From NCBI GenBank assembly GCA_964019055.1, contig OZ025219.1, positions 3,863,868-3,927,867 on the forward strand: 64,000 nucleotides of DNA, written 5' to 3'. Positions 24,322 to 34,963 of the stretch are shown piece by piece. A program made the position numbers and the translations under genes. This DNA comes from Anthopleura xanthogrammica. Its lineage: Eukaryota > Cnidaria > Anthozoa > Actiniaria > Actiniidae. Numbering within the stretch: the stretch's first letter is position 1; the number at the start of each line of letters is the position of its first letter. The notes under the pieces are model-generated. The model was not told the origin of the DNA and made no database searches. It was given only the letters and a program-made list of their open reading frames with translations.

Positions 24322-25220
24322 TCATTCAGAAAGATAATAAAGCACAGGTTGATTGGGGGAGACGACCGCGCGTGATAGGTTATAAGCTTCTAAAGACCAT
24401 ACGGGATCAGTAGCACGTCGTTGACCTCCCTCCTCTTCCCCCGCAGCATATAAGTATCGAACGCTCACCCCTGCAGGGAGTCTCTCCTCTTTTAATCCTA
24501 CGGGTCTCGTATACGTAGGGTTCTTCGTCTCAACAGACTTTGATCTTATTGCCTCACTTGCTGTTTTTCCAGTAATCCTCTTGACTCCGTTATTAATAGA
24601 TCATATCACAGCAGGAAGTCGTTTCACCCATTCTCGTGATCTTCACTCTTCCATGATCAACTCTTGAGCATACTGATGGCTAAACAGCTTTTCAGCTAGT
24701 GTTCGATTAGCACGCTCCACGAGGGATTGTGCTCTATGATTTCCAGCTTCTGATCTTTGAACTCTTATTCCACGTTTCGTCATGACTTTCGTGACTTCCC
24801 CCATGAATTCTGTTCCTGGGTCAACCATCAGTGTTTTGGGCCATCTTAATGACCTAGAATAAATCCTATCGAAGGCCTTAGATATTTCTGTAGAGTATTT
24901 TGTGGTTAGAGGTTCAGCATCCACATACCTAGAAGCAATATCGACTACCACGAGAGCATACTTATACGTTTTCCTCCTTACGACATCGTGAGGTAAGAAT
25001 AGTAAGTCTGCTTGATGTATCTCATTGGGAGTAGAAATTTCCCAATGAAATCTGGGGACATACTTGGGAGCAGGGAGGTATATTTGCCATAAGGCTTGTT
25101 TCTCGAGCCACTTCCTTGTTATCTCATCAGAAATACCCGTCACTTTGGATAGTTCCTACATCGCTGAATATCCCAATATCCTTCAGTCGAATAATAAGTG
25201 TTTGAAAGCTTTTTCTCCAT
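24322..25220 (-). pseudogene. Retroviral-type integrase (Polinton INT)
   Basis: The minus-strand frame 25,143-24,643 carries the RVE core with the three acidic positions in context: HQADLLFL, MVDPGTEFMG and SLVERANRTLAEKLF. The likely original ATG is at 25,220, but a frameshift and a TAG near 25,155 separate it from the core. After the core, TGA at 24,643 and TGA at 24,601 interrupt a frame that otherwise continues to 24,322. That last part encodes a chromo/SH3-like tail with RLPAGVSVRYLY and RRATDPVWSLEAYNL. The enzyme would insert the element and create the short target duplication. It faces the polymerase tail to tail. Confidence 0.9.
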
Positions 25221-25265
25221 ACTAACATTAAGAACAACTAGTTATTAGATAAATAAGGGGGGGAA

Positions 25266-26508
25266 ATGTCACAAGCAATCTCAGAAAAGCTCGACGTAAA
25301 TCGATCTTATAAACAACCCTTTGGACTCAAGGCAGAGAAGTCTATCCATCGCGTAACCTTTACCCCAAGCACGGCCAGTCCTGGGGAAACCTTGTATGTT
25401 CACATACCCAAGTTATTGGATAATGTCGTTTTTGTCCCTGGACGCATAGGACTCCTGGTGGATCTCGCTTTGAAGAATGGGGACACCGCAGATGCGAATA
25501 AGACCGTGGTTAATAACCTGGGTAGGAACCTTATCGTACGCATGAGAGTGGTATTTGGTGGAGAGACGTTACAAGATTCAGAACGGTATGATCTCTACCA
25601 AACCTACGACGACTTATTTCTCATGAAGAGAGAACGAGAGAACAGGTTAAGAGAAGGGATCTCCTCAGAAAACATGAGGAAACTAAGAACGAAAGCGGGG
25701 AATAAGACCGAGGATGATTCTGCTGAAGTCGCCTTAGCTAAGGTGTATGGGAAACGATACAGGATTCCTTTATCCCATCCCATCCTAGACTCTCATGGAG
25801 TGTTTTATGCTAAGGGGCTCAATGATACGCTAACCTTTGAGATTACGCTCCCAGAAAGTACGAAAATCGTGACCTCAAGCGAAACGGATACTAAGTATAC
25901 CTTATCCAACCTAGAGCTAGAATGTGAGTGCATTTCCAGCGATTATCTCGCACGCGAAGCATTAAGCGTCTACCAGTTGGGTAAGGGGTTCTACTATGAG
26001 AACGTATTGTTGCATAAGACCTTTGTTCTCGACAAGAAAAACACCACAGTAATCAATGAACACATCAATATACCCCGACGATCCCTAACTGGAGTCCTAA
26101 TGCTATTCATAGAGCCATATACGGCCTGTGCTAGGGACTGAGAAATTCACAAACACCAATATTACCCAAGTAGACATCAATGTGGATGGTATGCCGAGTA
26201 AGCTGTTTTCTAGAGGGATGACCCCCACGGACTTTTGGGAGGCGATCGTGGCACGATATGGTCTCACGAACAACATTACTCCGAAAGAGTTTTATGAGGA
26301 CAAGTTTGCCTTGTGGATTGACCTGAGGGCTCATCCCGATAACAACATTCATGGTCATGGACTCGTCTTAAACAATACGAAAGATGGGGTGAAGCTCTAC
26401 ATTAAGAGGACCGCGGCAGCTGCTAATGGAAATATCACGTGTTACATGTTCGTTGCTGATGCGTTGGTGGAGTTTGAGAATAGCAATCTTAGAGCTATCT
26501 TGTATTAA
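25266..26508 (+). pseudogene. Capsid-like protein (probable double jelly-roll major capsid)
   Basis: ATG at 25,266 leads a 291-codon frame. A one-base loss near 26,130 moves the rest (to 26,508) into another frame. The two parts read as a single protein of about 415 residues rich in beta-strand-type stretches, for example PGETLYVHIPKLLDNVVFVP, VRMRVVFGGETL and a tail with VADALVEFENSNLRAI. The segment VDINVDGMPSKLFSRGM resembles the conserved mid-region of Polinton capsid proteins. Position between integrase and packaging ATPase fits a virion gene. The capsid call is by resemblance and context; a structure prediction would settle it. Confidence 0.55.
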
Positions 26509-26521
26509 TACCAAAATAAGC

Positions 26522-27173
26522 ATGGAGGAACTAAAAGATAAGACACCCTTTCACTGTATCATAAAAGGTCATACGAATTGTGGAAAGACTCGATATCTCG
26601 TAATTACGCTAAGGAACAGTTACAGATATGTGTTCGAATACGTCATACTCATCTGTCCCACTTATGTGGAGAATCTTACTTATCGAGGCTTTGCCAACAA
26701 GGACCCCCGATTCATCATCCTATTACCCAAGGCAAATGATGTGGAGGAGATCAATGAGCTACTTTCCTATTGTAAGAAGGTATTTTCAGAACATGACACC
26801 CTAATCATCCTGGATGATTGTGCTTTCTCGAGAGAGTTAAAACAAAGGTCGAACGAATTTATTAGTTTAGCGTTTTCAGAGAGGCATGATAAGAACTCCG
26901 TTTGGGTCTTAACCCAGCAGATCACTTCCATAGCAAAACCCTTCCGTAAGAATGTTGCATGTATTGTTTCGTTCTACACTCCAAGTCAGTCGTCAAACAA
27001 GATACTGTTTGATGAATTTGGAGGAAGTTTGGATAGCGAAAGCAAAAAAGCTTTCATGAAATTATTAGAACAGGAAAAAATACTCCAGGATATGTTTTTG
27101 CTTAAGACACCCCTATTCATCCTATGTTGAGATACCTGGTTTAAATATATATATATTGATGATAACAATATAA
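26522..27173 (+). pseudogene. Genome-packaging ATPase (FtsK/HerA/A32 type)
   Basis: ATG at 26,522 begins a frame with Walker A (GHTNCGKT, residues about 14-21), Walker B with paired acids (LIILDDCAFS) and the sensor-type VWVLTQQITSIAKPFRKNVA. This is the P-loop ATPase of Polintons and nucleocytoplasmic DNA viruses that drives DNA into the capsid. The frame ends at 27,130. The conserved end (CLRHPYSSYVE) instead appears one frame over, up to TAA at 27,171-27,173, so a frameshift lies near 27,080. It lies 13 bp after the capsid-like gene, in the same orientation. Confidence 0.85.
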
Positions 27174-27179
27174 GGCCGG

Positions 27180-27693
27180 ATGACCTCCATTATAGAACAA
27201 TACGAAAATGAACCCATATAGGAAGAAGAAGAAGTAGAAAAGCCTAAGGAGAAGAAGACCAATAAGATTGATGAAGATGTGGAAGAAAAACGCGAACAAC
27301 TCTCCATACTTGCCGTATTAGGAACTATAAGCGAGTACACGGGAGCCGAGCTGAGCTTAGGAGATGTTAAAAAATTATCTCCCAAGGACGTTAAGTATCA
27401 GGTATTAAACCGCCACGGGGGTTAGGATGACGAATGGGTTAATTCATGTGCTTCAAGGAATAGCAGAATAACTCGTCTCATTCCTACTTCCAATCGACAA
27501 TAAGGAAGAGCTTCGCAAAGATTTGCAGAATGATTAACTCATAAGAGAAAAACTAAGTAACGATGTTGGATATCTTGCGTTGAAAGGAGGAAGATTCATA
27601 GCATTAGCAAGCTTTCTTTTCCAAGTTGGTGAACACGTTAAGGTCGTGGAGCCTGCTGAGCAGCTTGTTAATGAGTACTTAAGCACTTCTTAA
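27180..27693 (+). pseudogene. Unknown Polinton protein, several in-frame stops
   Basis: ATG at 27,180 opens a frame interrupted by TAG near 27,219 and by further stops near 27,423, 27,463 and 27,537, ending at 27,691-27,693. The first half is Glu/Lys-rich (EEEEVEKPKEKKTNK). The second has an alternating helical region with LLPIDNKEELRKDLQND and ALKGGRFIALASFLFQV. The repeated in-frame stops without frame change suggest one decayed gene of about 170 codons. Function unknown. Confidence 0.5.
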
Positions 27694-27727
27694 GCAGGAC
27701 TTAAGCATTTGTTGATAAGTAACAAAT

Positions 27728-28095
27728 ATGACAACAGAAGGAGAGCAAATCATGAAAGAACCCGAAAAGATTGTTCGAGAGAAAGATCCTAAGAAGGTGG
27801 CTGCTGGAAAAAATTAGCGGAATATAATAGGAGAGCTAAGAAAGCTTTTGAAGATAGTCTTAATAAAGAAGAAAAGGCTGAAATGACATGGATGCCTGAA
27901 CTCTCCTTCACCTCCATATTATCCTTAGTAGGAATAACGCTAACGGTCGTTAATCTATATTTTAGGTGGAAAAAGGGTGACGCCACACCCACACCCACAC
28001 CCCCAACTCCAATGGATAGTACACCCATACACCCACCCTCGGGTGTTAACGAGCTACATCCTAGGGGATGCAAAAAGAGGATGGGGATGGAATGA
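27728..28095 (+). pseudogene. Small single-pass membrane protein, frameshifted
   Basis: ATG at 27,728 starts a charged N-terminus (REKDPKKVAAGK). A one-base change near 27,817 ends that frame, and the remainder continues as AEYNRRAKKAFEDSL and a hydrophobic helix SILSLVGITLTVVNLYF followed by a Thr/Pro-rich tail. The helix suggests a single transmembrane segment. Function unknown, probably virion or membrane associated (inference). Confidence 0.5.
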
Positions 28096-28156
28096 AACGA
28101 TAGTCATATAAAACTATAAGCCCATTAAATAAGAACATCTCAACAGAAAACAAAAT

Positions 28157-28359
28157 CGTGAAAAAGATTACAGAATCTGCAGTAGTCATCGGAATCGCTG
28201 CGGGAATAGGTTACTTGGGGAAGAAGATGATGAAAGAATCGTTCATCAACGATCCATCCACTAGCTACGAAATACGGTAAGTGGGTAACCCATCTTGCGG
28301 GTCCTATGTATCTAAAGGAGTATCTAGAAGAGAAGAAGATCATACCTACGAGTATCTGA
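28157..28359 (+). pseudogene. Small membrane protein remnant
   Basis: The reading begins around TGAAAAAGATTACAG and contains a hydrophobic stretch AVVIGIAAGIGYLGKKMMK. After a break near 28,276, KWVTHLAGPMYLKEYLEEKK follows to TGA at 28,357. The start codon is not evident, so it may have been lost by mutation. Function unknown. Confidence 0.4.
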
Positions 28360-28371
28360 GGGAAGAATATC

Positions 28372-28812
28372 ATGCATCAAACATTTAAACACTTATCTTT
28401 CTCAATGAAAGATAAAATGGCGGTCATAGCAATCATGATCGCTGAAGGTGCACTCAACGCTACGGCATTCGTAGGAGGGTCCTACTTGGCTAAGTCCCTA
28501 TCAGGCCAGGATGCAGATGCGGAAAGAGTTCGCCATGATAACGCCTTGGAAAAGTATGAGAGGGATATGGAAGCGTGGCAAAAGAAGAAACGAGACTACC
28601 AAGATTGGTTAGAGTCACAATATGCGGATAAGAAGAGAGCAGAAGGGAACATGCAAGAAACGGATGAAGCCTTCATATTCTTTGCTAAGACTCATCCGAA
28701 GCCTAGGTTCTCAGATTATTACGAACCCAACAAGCAACAAAAACAGTATGAGATGGCTTACGTGGGTGGGGGAATGTTGGCTTTAGCGTATATTATTTCT
28801 AGAGTAATATAA
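28372..28812 (+). CDS. Intact Polinton protein with hydrophobic ends
   Basis: An uninterrupted frame of 146 codons. The likely start is at 28,372 or the internal Met at residue 12. Residues about 15-45 are hydrophobic (AVIAIMIAEGALNATAFVGG), residues 50-125 are charged and probably coiled coil (EKYERDMEAWQKKKRDYQDW), and the C-terminus is hydrophobic (GGGMLALAYIISRVI). This suggests a protein anchored or buried at both ends. I do not recognise the family. It lies in a collinear run of small genes, suggesting a virion or membrane role (inference). Confidence 0.65.
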   Translation: MHQTFKHLSFSMKDKMAVIAIMIAEGALNATAFVGGSYLAKSLSGQDADAERVRHDNALEKYERDMEAWQKKKRDYQDWLESQYADKKRAEGNMQETDEAFIFFAKTHPKPRFSDYYEPNKQQKQYEMAYVGGGMLALAYIISRVI

Positions 28813-28816
28813 GACA

Positions 28817-29181
28817 ATGGCAAAAAGAGGTGAAGTAGATATAGATTTCGACCCAACCACAGAAGAGGGGGCTGCCGACATCAATCATGACTTAGAACCC
28901 TTATTGCAGGATGAGGATTTTGGTAATAAGTCTTGGATAAAAAAGCTTAGTGAGTTTTTTTTTCGAAGAGAGGAAGGGAGATGAGTAATGAACGACTCGA
29001 AGGATACGAAAGGCGTCGCGGTGAGGATGATGCTGCGTATCGTAAGAGGGTTCGTGATAGGAGCATTGAAGAGTTCTAGCTGCATCGCTTGGATAAGGAA
29101 GGAGAGTTTGTGGGCGAGCGCCCGGACTTAAGAGATAGGGTTAGGAGTGGGGAAAAGAAGGACGCTAGTATAGTGAGATGA
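28817..29181 (+). pseudogene. Unknown charged Polinton protein, broken
   Basis: ATG at 28,817 begins MAKRGEVDIDFDPTTEEGAA. The frame shifts at the run of ten T near 28,958 (a likely slippage site), then resumes from 28,981 with RRRGEDDAAYRKRVRDRS, a TAG near 29,077 and a tail to TGA at 29,179-29,181. That stop overlaps the ATG of the next gene. The N-terminal half is acidic, the C-terminal half basic. Function unknown. Confidence 0.5.
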
Positions 29182-29810
29182 TAAAGGATAAGTACCCATT
29201 TTTCAATAATGTTTCTAATAGGACTTTCACTAGGATGAATGGTGACCAACCGGACATAAGAATCCCTGGAAGTAAGAATAAGTGGTGGGACTTCGACGAT
29301 CCTAAGTTGCCAGACACCAGGATGGTAAGCAACAACAAAGAAAAGATCACTACGTTAAGAGAGGGTAACGATCCCAACAGGGAGGAACTAATACGAGAAC
29401 TAGAGGAAGAAAACGAACAATCAGAAGGAGAAAACGAAGCTATACTAGAGCGCCTTCCCTTGAGAGAACGTGTCAAGGCTATCTTTACGAAGTATGGGGT
29501 CACCGTCGCCGTACTAGTAGCTACCTCTGTCGTAATGGGAGTCATCGTTTCCAACCTCAAATCGGGGCTATCCACCGTGGCTAAGGGTGTGGGAAACGGG
29601 TTGAAAGCTATTGGTAAGAAGTTGGGGCAAATACTACCCGGCATGATTGGTGCGATTGCTTCGTTCTTATTCAAGGCGGCGGGAGAGGCCGTGGGGTTTT
29701 TGGCTAAGAATGCGTGGTTGTTGATTGTGGCTGTGGTGGTGTACGTGGTTGAACGATATAAGAAGAAAAGATTTAGAGGACATTTACGTATGAACATTAT
29801 GAACATTTAA
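29178..29810 (+). CDS. Membrane-active-type Polinton protein, intact
   Basis: ATG at 29,178 overlaps the preceding stop (ATGA), and the frame is open for 210 codons. Residues 1-60 are polar, residues 70-100 acidic (a Glu-rich coil), and residues about 115-200 form three hydrophobic or amphipathic segments: GVTVAVLVATSVVMGVIV, then a Gly/Lys amphipathic stretch with GNGLKAIGKKLGQILPGMIG, and AWLLIVAVVVYVV, ending in a basic tail. This profile suits a membrane-spanning or membrane-lytic minor virion protein. The last residues may be altered because a LINE inserted just downstream. Confidence 0.6.
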   Translation: MIKDKYPFFNNVSNRTFTRMNGDQPDIRIPGSKNKWWDFDDPKLPDTRMVSNNKEKITTLREGNDPNREELIRELEEENEQSEGENEAILERLPLRERVKAIFTKYGVTVAVLVATSVVMGVIVSNLKSGLSTVAKGVGNGLKAIGKKLGQILPGMIGAIASFLFKAAGEAVGFLAKNAWLLIVAVVVYVVERYKKKRFRGHLRMNIMNI

Positions 29811-29819
29811 ACATATTCA

Positions 29820-30950
29820 CTTTAATTTATGAACAGTTATGCTCCTTGCTGGTAAATTTTTTTTTTTTTGGATTTACGACGTAATTTCAGTGTAGAAATT
29901 TTTTGAGCAGTTATGAATAATAATTAGAACCCATTGTTTCTCTTTAATCGTGGTGCTGGTACAGCTTTGTAAGTTCGTTTATTTAGTGTCACACTAGGGA
30001 TTTGACGGATTCGTTCAATTGCCGCGATTTTCAATGCAGCTTTTTTGTTTTGTTATATGTGTGTTATGTGTGTGTTGTGTGTTTTGTGTTGTGTCGTTCA
30101 CTTCATTTTTTTCTTTATTCTTTGTATGTGTAGTTTCTTTATTCCACAAAGATATTAAACAGTTTTTTTTGTTTATATTTTGTAAAAGAAAAAAATGGAC
30201 GCAAAGCAATTTAATTTTCAAGTGACTACTTTGAATGTCAGGGGAATGCGAAATTATAAAAAGCGTAGAAAAATGTTACATTGGCTTTCTAGGCATAATG
30301 TCTCTAAGGGAATAACTTTTTTACAAGAAACGCATACAACTGACGAATGTAAGCGAGTTTGGGAAAATGTTTTTAAAGGAGATATATTAATGTCCCACGG
30401 AACAAACAGTATCTGCGAAATTATACTCTGAAATCTCAATATGGCTTAAAGAGTATGGTATCGCTTTGCCAGTATTAAGTTTATTATTATTAATTGTAGG
30501 GCCATGTCCATCAAAAAAATCTTCTATATATATCAATTTTTTGTTACTTTTATTTAAATCATATATCTATAGAGCAAAGCTTAATGGAAGTCAGTTGGAA
30601 ATTAATGGTTTTAAAGCATACCTTAAATACTATGAAAGGATTGAATATTGTATTGCTGTAAAAAATAATAATAAGCAGTTCCACCTGACAAACTTCAAAG
30701 CTATAAAACAAATAAAATAAGTTTAAATATGTTGCTTTTTTGTTCAGACAATGTAATTAATGATAATAACAGGAAATAACTGTAATATCTTTGTAAAAGT
30801 AGACGCAGTATTGTACTGTATTATATTGTATTGTAATGTAATAGTAGTAGTAGTAGTAGTAGTATTGTAGCTGTCTTATTTAGAATAAAGGAAATAATTA
30901 ATTAAAAAAAAATAAATAAAAAAAAAAAGAATAAAAGATAAGGATATAAA
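29820..30950 (+). mobile_element. Internally deleted L1-like LINE inserted in the Polinton
   Basis: ATG at 30,195 starts an apurinic-endonuclease N-terminus typical of L1/Tx1-like LINEs (TTLNVRGMRNYKKRRKML, ITFLQETHTTDE). The frame stops near 30,430. Right after it comes the end of a LINE ORF (30,466-30,720: FKSYIYRAKLNGSQL, LKYYERIEYCIAVKNNNK). The whole reverse transcriptase is missing, so about 3 kb was deleted. Upstream, 29,820-30,190 would be the 5' UTR. Downstream are a TAG microsatellite at 30,840-30,863 and an A-rich tail to about 30,935. A convincing target duplication was not found, so the ends are approximate. Confidence 0.7.
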
Positions 30951-31631
30951 ATGGTAATCCTCTATGTGGAGTTAACGAAACCGGATGAGACGTTTTGGTT
31001 GAAGTATCCCATAAGTGGGAAGCGTAGGATGACGTTGTTGAGGTGCGTGTTTAAGAACGACTTTTATTATCTTAATGAAGAAGGAACCATACACTTTGTT
31101 AAGGGAAAGTTTACTGTTAAGATTCCTCCAGGGAATCATGGGTTCGTAGAGCTCGAGAAGCATATTAACCAATACCCTGGTAATACTGCTAAGATCCTTA
31201 TTTCTAGGTTGGTGGGGGGTAAGGACTTCGCCTTGTATAATAGTATTGCTTACGATACTTTCATCATTGCTCCCAACTTAGCGCGCTACATGAATCTTTA
31301 CCCCACCATCACTTCCAAAAAACCTAACGCTAACCAGCAAACAAAAATATCCAAACTAACAAGGGAAGATCACTCTCACAAGCCTGTTTACCTCGATGGT
31401 AATCTCATAGACCATTCTCAAGTACTATCCAAGGGCGATCATTCCAACGCGTTATTACTAATGGATGCGAAAAATGAGGGAGAACACGTATTACACGACC
31501 CAAGTAATCCCATAGCGTGTCCCATCAATGAGAGAATCATCAATAGTATCAGGTTTTGGATTACGGATACTAATGATAAGATTGTTAGTAGAGGACTTTA
31601 TCCAATGTCGTTCATCGTAAAAGTCACATAA
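30951..31631 (+). CDS. Polinton virion-type protein, intact copy of a tandem pair
   Basis: A frame of 226 codons with no interruption. The N-terminus (ELTKPDETFWLKYPISGKRR) is repeated almost exactly at 31,653 in a second, broken copy. The middle has FTVKIPPGNHGFVELEKHI and the end has RFWITDTNDKIVSRGLYP. The pattern of short beta-like strands suggests a structural protein such as a penton or fibre-like component, but I do not recognise a named family. The first ATG follows directly on the LINE tail, so upstream sequence may have been displaced. Confidence 0.55.
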   Translation: MVILYVELTKPDETFWLKYPISGKRRMTLLRCVFKNDFYYLNEEGTIHFVKGKFTVKIPPGNHGFVELEKHINQYPGNTAKILISRLVGGKDFALYNSIAYDTFIIAPNLARYMNLYPTITSKKPNANQQTKISKLTREDHSHKPVYLDGNLIDHSQVLSKGDHSNALLLMDAKNEGEHVLHDPSNPIACPINERIINSIRFWITDTNDKIVSRGLYPMSFIVKVT

Positions 31632-31652
31632 GAACGTTAAGTAATATATAAA

Positions 31653-33211
31653 GTGGCGATTCTATATTTCGAGCTAACAAAGCCGGATGAGACGTTTTGG
31701 TTGAGGTATCCTATTAATGAGAGATGTAGCATGACGTTGTTAAGCTGTGTTTTTAAAAACAGACTCCATAATCTCTTAGGTAGCAGAAGGACTCGTGTAT
31801 GCTCCCAAAGGAGATGGCGCTCTTCGGATCATTGCCAGAAATATTGGACAGTGTCAGCGGTGTTACGCATAAATGAAAATGAAGTGGTTTTCTAGAGGAA
31901 AAATATAACTACATGGTTTCCAAGCACATATTTATATTTAACGATGATGTTAGTAAAACAATTCTTACCAAAAAATAGTTACTTGACATTCAAAAGAACA
32001 ACTATTATTTTTCTGTTGATAAGCCTCACCACAGGAAGCCCATGAAGGACAAGAAACAAGTTTCAAACGTAAATCGTTACTTTAAGCTTCCTTATTGTAT
32101 CTCAGCAGTCAATAGGAGCTTGTAAAAACAAAATGGCGATATTTAGGGGGTTTGGAAGCTGTTTGGAGCAGTTCTCTGTGGTTTCTTGTCATTTTTAACT
32201 GAAAACTACGAGCTAACAACACGTCGAATCGCTTAAAATTTAACCTAACTTCAAGCTTCTTGGGAACCTACATTCTGAAGGCATGCTGTCTATTTTGAGC
32301 GGTTTTGGATTTATTAAACACTCGTTTGGTGATATCGAGGTGGAGCTCTTTTACTTTTAAATTTTTTCGAGCTCAAATAAGACGATTTTGGGGTCAAGTG
32401 TGGCCAGATTTATAGACGATGTATGGAATCTAGAGCTTTCGAAGCCTTTCGAAGGCAAGTAGTCCGGGAACCAATATGTCGCATGATTCAATGATCATTT
32501 TACGCTTATTTAGTAGCTTGTAGGGTGGGTTGTTTGTCGCGATGTGGAGCTTAGAGGAAATAAAACCCTATTCGCCGTAAATAGAGGAAGCTCTATATTC
32601 CCCATACATTTCCTATAAGACTCGGCGGCTATTTTGTAAGCTGAAACGCATCATTGCGCATGTATGAGCAGGCTCATGTCCCATATTTCTGGCAATGTCC
32701 TGAGGGAAATTATGACCTTGATACCTTCATGAGACCTCTTAGTAGTAGGATATATTTAGGACCACCCCCTTTGTTGGTTAATATCCAGGAGGGTGTAGGC
32801 TATGCATTCCCTAATGAGAAAGGTACGACCCTAAAATACAACTTAGCCTCCCTCCTGGTAGTTCCTAGTACCCTTCCTTGGGATGGAGACTAAAGGATTG
32901 GGCATAAGATAAATCTTAAGAAAACCCCTTCCCTCTTTTGTCTTCTTTGTGACCTCGTGGATTCCTCTCAGGTCCTATCCAACATTACAAGCGACTCATC
33001 ATCATACAATGTATCTACCCCTTCCCAAATACTCTCCCAGGTGAACACGGGGGATTTTGATGAAAGCATATCATATAATCCTAATAATACTATCATTACC
33101 CCCATCAAGGAAGTAGCTATCAGTAGTATTAGGTTTTGGATCACAGATACTAAAAACAATGTCATCAGCGATGGAGTATATCCGATGCTTATTGTGATAA
33201 AAATCATGTAA
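31653..33211 (+). pseudogene. Second copy of the 31-kb virion-type gene, split by an insertion
   Basis: The 5' part (31,653-31,837) repeats the N-terminus of the gene at 30,951 (ELTKPDETFWLRYPINE). The 3' part (about 32,694-33,211) has CPEGNYDLDTFMRPL, which matches the PPGNHGFVELE region, and ends RFWITDTKNNVISDGVYP, which matches the end of the first copy. A MITE-like insert separates them, the start codon is changed and a TAG plus a frame change break the 3' part. Divergence between copies is high, so the duplication is old. Confidence 0.65.
31838..32690. mobile_element. MITE-like insertion with ~18-bp inverted ends
   Basis: CATTGCCAGAAATAT starts near 31,836 and is inverted at about 32,678-32,694. 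The ~860 bp between them breaks the coding match of the duplicated virion gene and contains no credible ORF. No target duplication could be identified. The short inverted ends could also be chance, though the coding break supports an insertion. Confidence 0.6.
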
Positions 33212-33263
33212 AAGCGTAAGTGCATGATAGAAATCACATAAAAATAGCACGTAATATATAAAA

Positions 33264-33954
33264 ATGGTGGATAACGACATAAAAACAACAACGATATATC
33301 CAACACTCCCAGAACCCACCAATGGTGAGGATTTCAGACTACACAAGGCGAATGCCGTACTCATGAAGCTAAAAAACGAACAGGATCGTTACGAAAAGGT
33401 ACGGAAGAAGTATGCTCGATGGAGATCTTTCTTCCATAGTTTCTCGATGACCGCAGGAGGTCTCTCAGTCTTATTCACAATGGGGGGTATTGGTACGTCA
33501 CTTACGGGTCCTTTCACAATGGGGGTATTGGTACGTCACTTACGGATCCTTTCACAATGGGGGGTATTGGTACGTCTCTTACGGGTCCTGGATTGGTGGT
33601 TGGGATACCGTTATCTTCGGTGGGGGGTTTCATGGGTGTTGTTTCGGCTTTGTGTGGAATGACCGTCAAGAAGCTAACCATAAAAGTAAGCAAGCATGAG
33701 AAAACCGTCCAACTTATTCATTCTAAGCTTAATAGTATTAATGATCTCATCTCGAAAGCTTTGAAGGATAACAAGATTAGTGAGGAAGAATTTTCTCTCA
33801 TCCTTGCTGAGATGGGAAAGTATGAGAAGCTTAGGAGCGAAATTAGGATGAAGAAGAATGAAGAATTTTCGCAAAAAAAGTATTCGACATTGACGAGTTA
33901 AGGAAGGAGATGAAAAAGGAAATCATTCAACAACTCACACAACCAAAGAAGTAG
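33264..33954 (+). pseudogene. Polinton protein with glycine-rich membrane region, broken by a triplicated 38-bp unit
   Basis: The frame from 33,264 encodes a charged helical N-terminus (ENEQDRY-like, YEKVRKKYARWRSFFHSFS) and a Gly-rich hydrophobic region. At 33,477-33,592 three near-identical units starting CACAATGGGG (39, 38 and 39 bp) follow each other. The total added length is not a multiple of three, so the frame is lost. The C-terminal part (33,557-33,901) carries KKLTIKVSKHEKTVQLIHSK and a helical tail. A further shift near 33,860 leaves the last codons in another frame to about 33,954. It resembles a gene common in cnidarian Polintons (recollection), with no assigned function. Confidence 0.6.
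33477..33592 (+). repeat. Three tandem 38-39 bp units
   Basis: Each unit reads CACAATGGGGG(G)TATTGGTACG and ends ACGG(G/A)TCCT. The copies differ at only a few positions, so the amplification is recent relative to the decay of the gene. Confidence 0.85.
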
Positions 33955-34044
33955 TGTTTCGGTGTGGGGGCTTTGAGTATAGGACTCAGGGTGAGGACAC
34001 GATACAGACCTAAATGGGAAAGAAATACATCATATAAAAGGAAC

Positions 34045-34957
34045 ATGTATGACGTATTTGGTAACGAAATGGAGGTTAACCGATACTTTTTTAGTGATAA
34101 GAGCGCTCCATTAATGGGCGAAGTCGTCTAGAAACTTAAGCCCATAGACAACGCCGTTCATAAACCACCTCCTAAACCCATAGACAACGTTGTTTATAAA
34201 CCACCTCCTAAGCCTAAGCCTAAACCAAAGTCCAACTTTCCGAGCAACCTCATGAGAACTAAGGAGGCATACCCTTTTTACGACAACAAACCCGAGGGCG
34301 GCTTTTTCAAGCTAGTAACCCAGCTCTCAATCAACGTTAATCCAACAGCAACCTTCGAAGTAGAGGTAAGGAACATCTTCGAGCAAACGGAAATAACACA
34401 CACCACCGGTAAGGAAAGTCGTGCTTGGCTAGCGGTTCCTAACATGCAATACTGACCTCAACAGCTGAACTTTGCCGTTTGGGCTGCTACCAAGGGGTGT
34501 GGGATTGGAGCTGATATGTTGGACATCCCATTTTTGCGATTTCACGTGACTTTTACCATGCGCAGGTTGTTATACGAGTTGGGATGTCCCCTTCCCAAGG
34601 ATAAGATATTTAATAGGATGAATAATCACTACGACCCGGTTGTGTGGGATCGATTGAAGAAGGAGTTTGGGTTAGTGGATCAAGACTTTAGGAACAAGGA
34701 GGGGGCGGCTCATGGTCTTGGGGAAACGTACGTGTGGTTCTCTTATACTGGTCCCGAGATCCAAAGGCCTGGGATGGGATATCCTCCTGATTGGAAGTTT
34801 AGTGATGATGGAAGTTCTGTACCTGAAGGGAACTTCATTCACTACATAAAAATCCTGGAGAAGCAACCGTGGAGACCGTTCATTGCTGCAAAGGGTCTTA
34901 GTTTGAAGAACTTGGGTAGGATTAATCGGAGTATCGAAGCTTTCGTGTATTGCATGT
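34045..34957 (+). pseudogene. Large Polinton protein, 5' part (gene split over 10 kb)
   Basis: One continuous frame from ATG 34,045 with two in-frame stops (TAG 34,129-34,131 and TGA 34,453-34,455). It has a Lys/Pro-rich linker (PPPKPIDNVVYKPPPKPKPK), then a globular region with LNFAVWAATKGCGIGADM, FTMRRLLYELGCPLP and NRMNNHYDPVVWDRLKKEFG. The frame ends where the composite foldback element begins at about 34,960. The gene resumes at about 37,760-37,857 and, after the gypsy, at 44,325-44,761. Total coding length would be about 480-500 codons. It resembles a conserved cnidarian Polinton gene (recollection); the role is unknown and may be structural. Confidence 0.6.
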
Positions 34958-34963
34958 AATACA

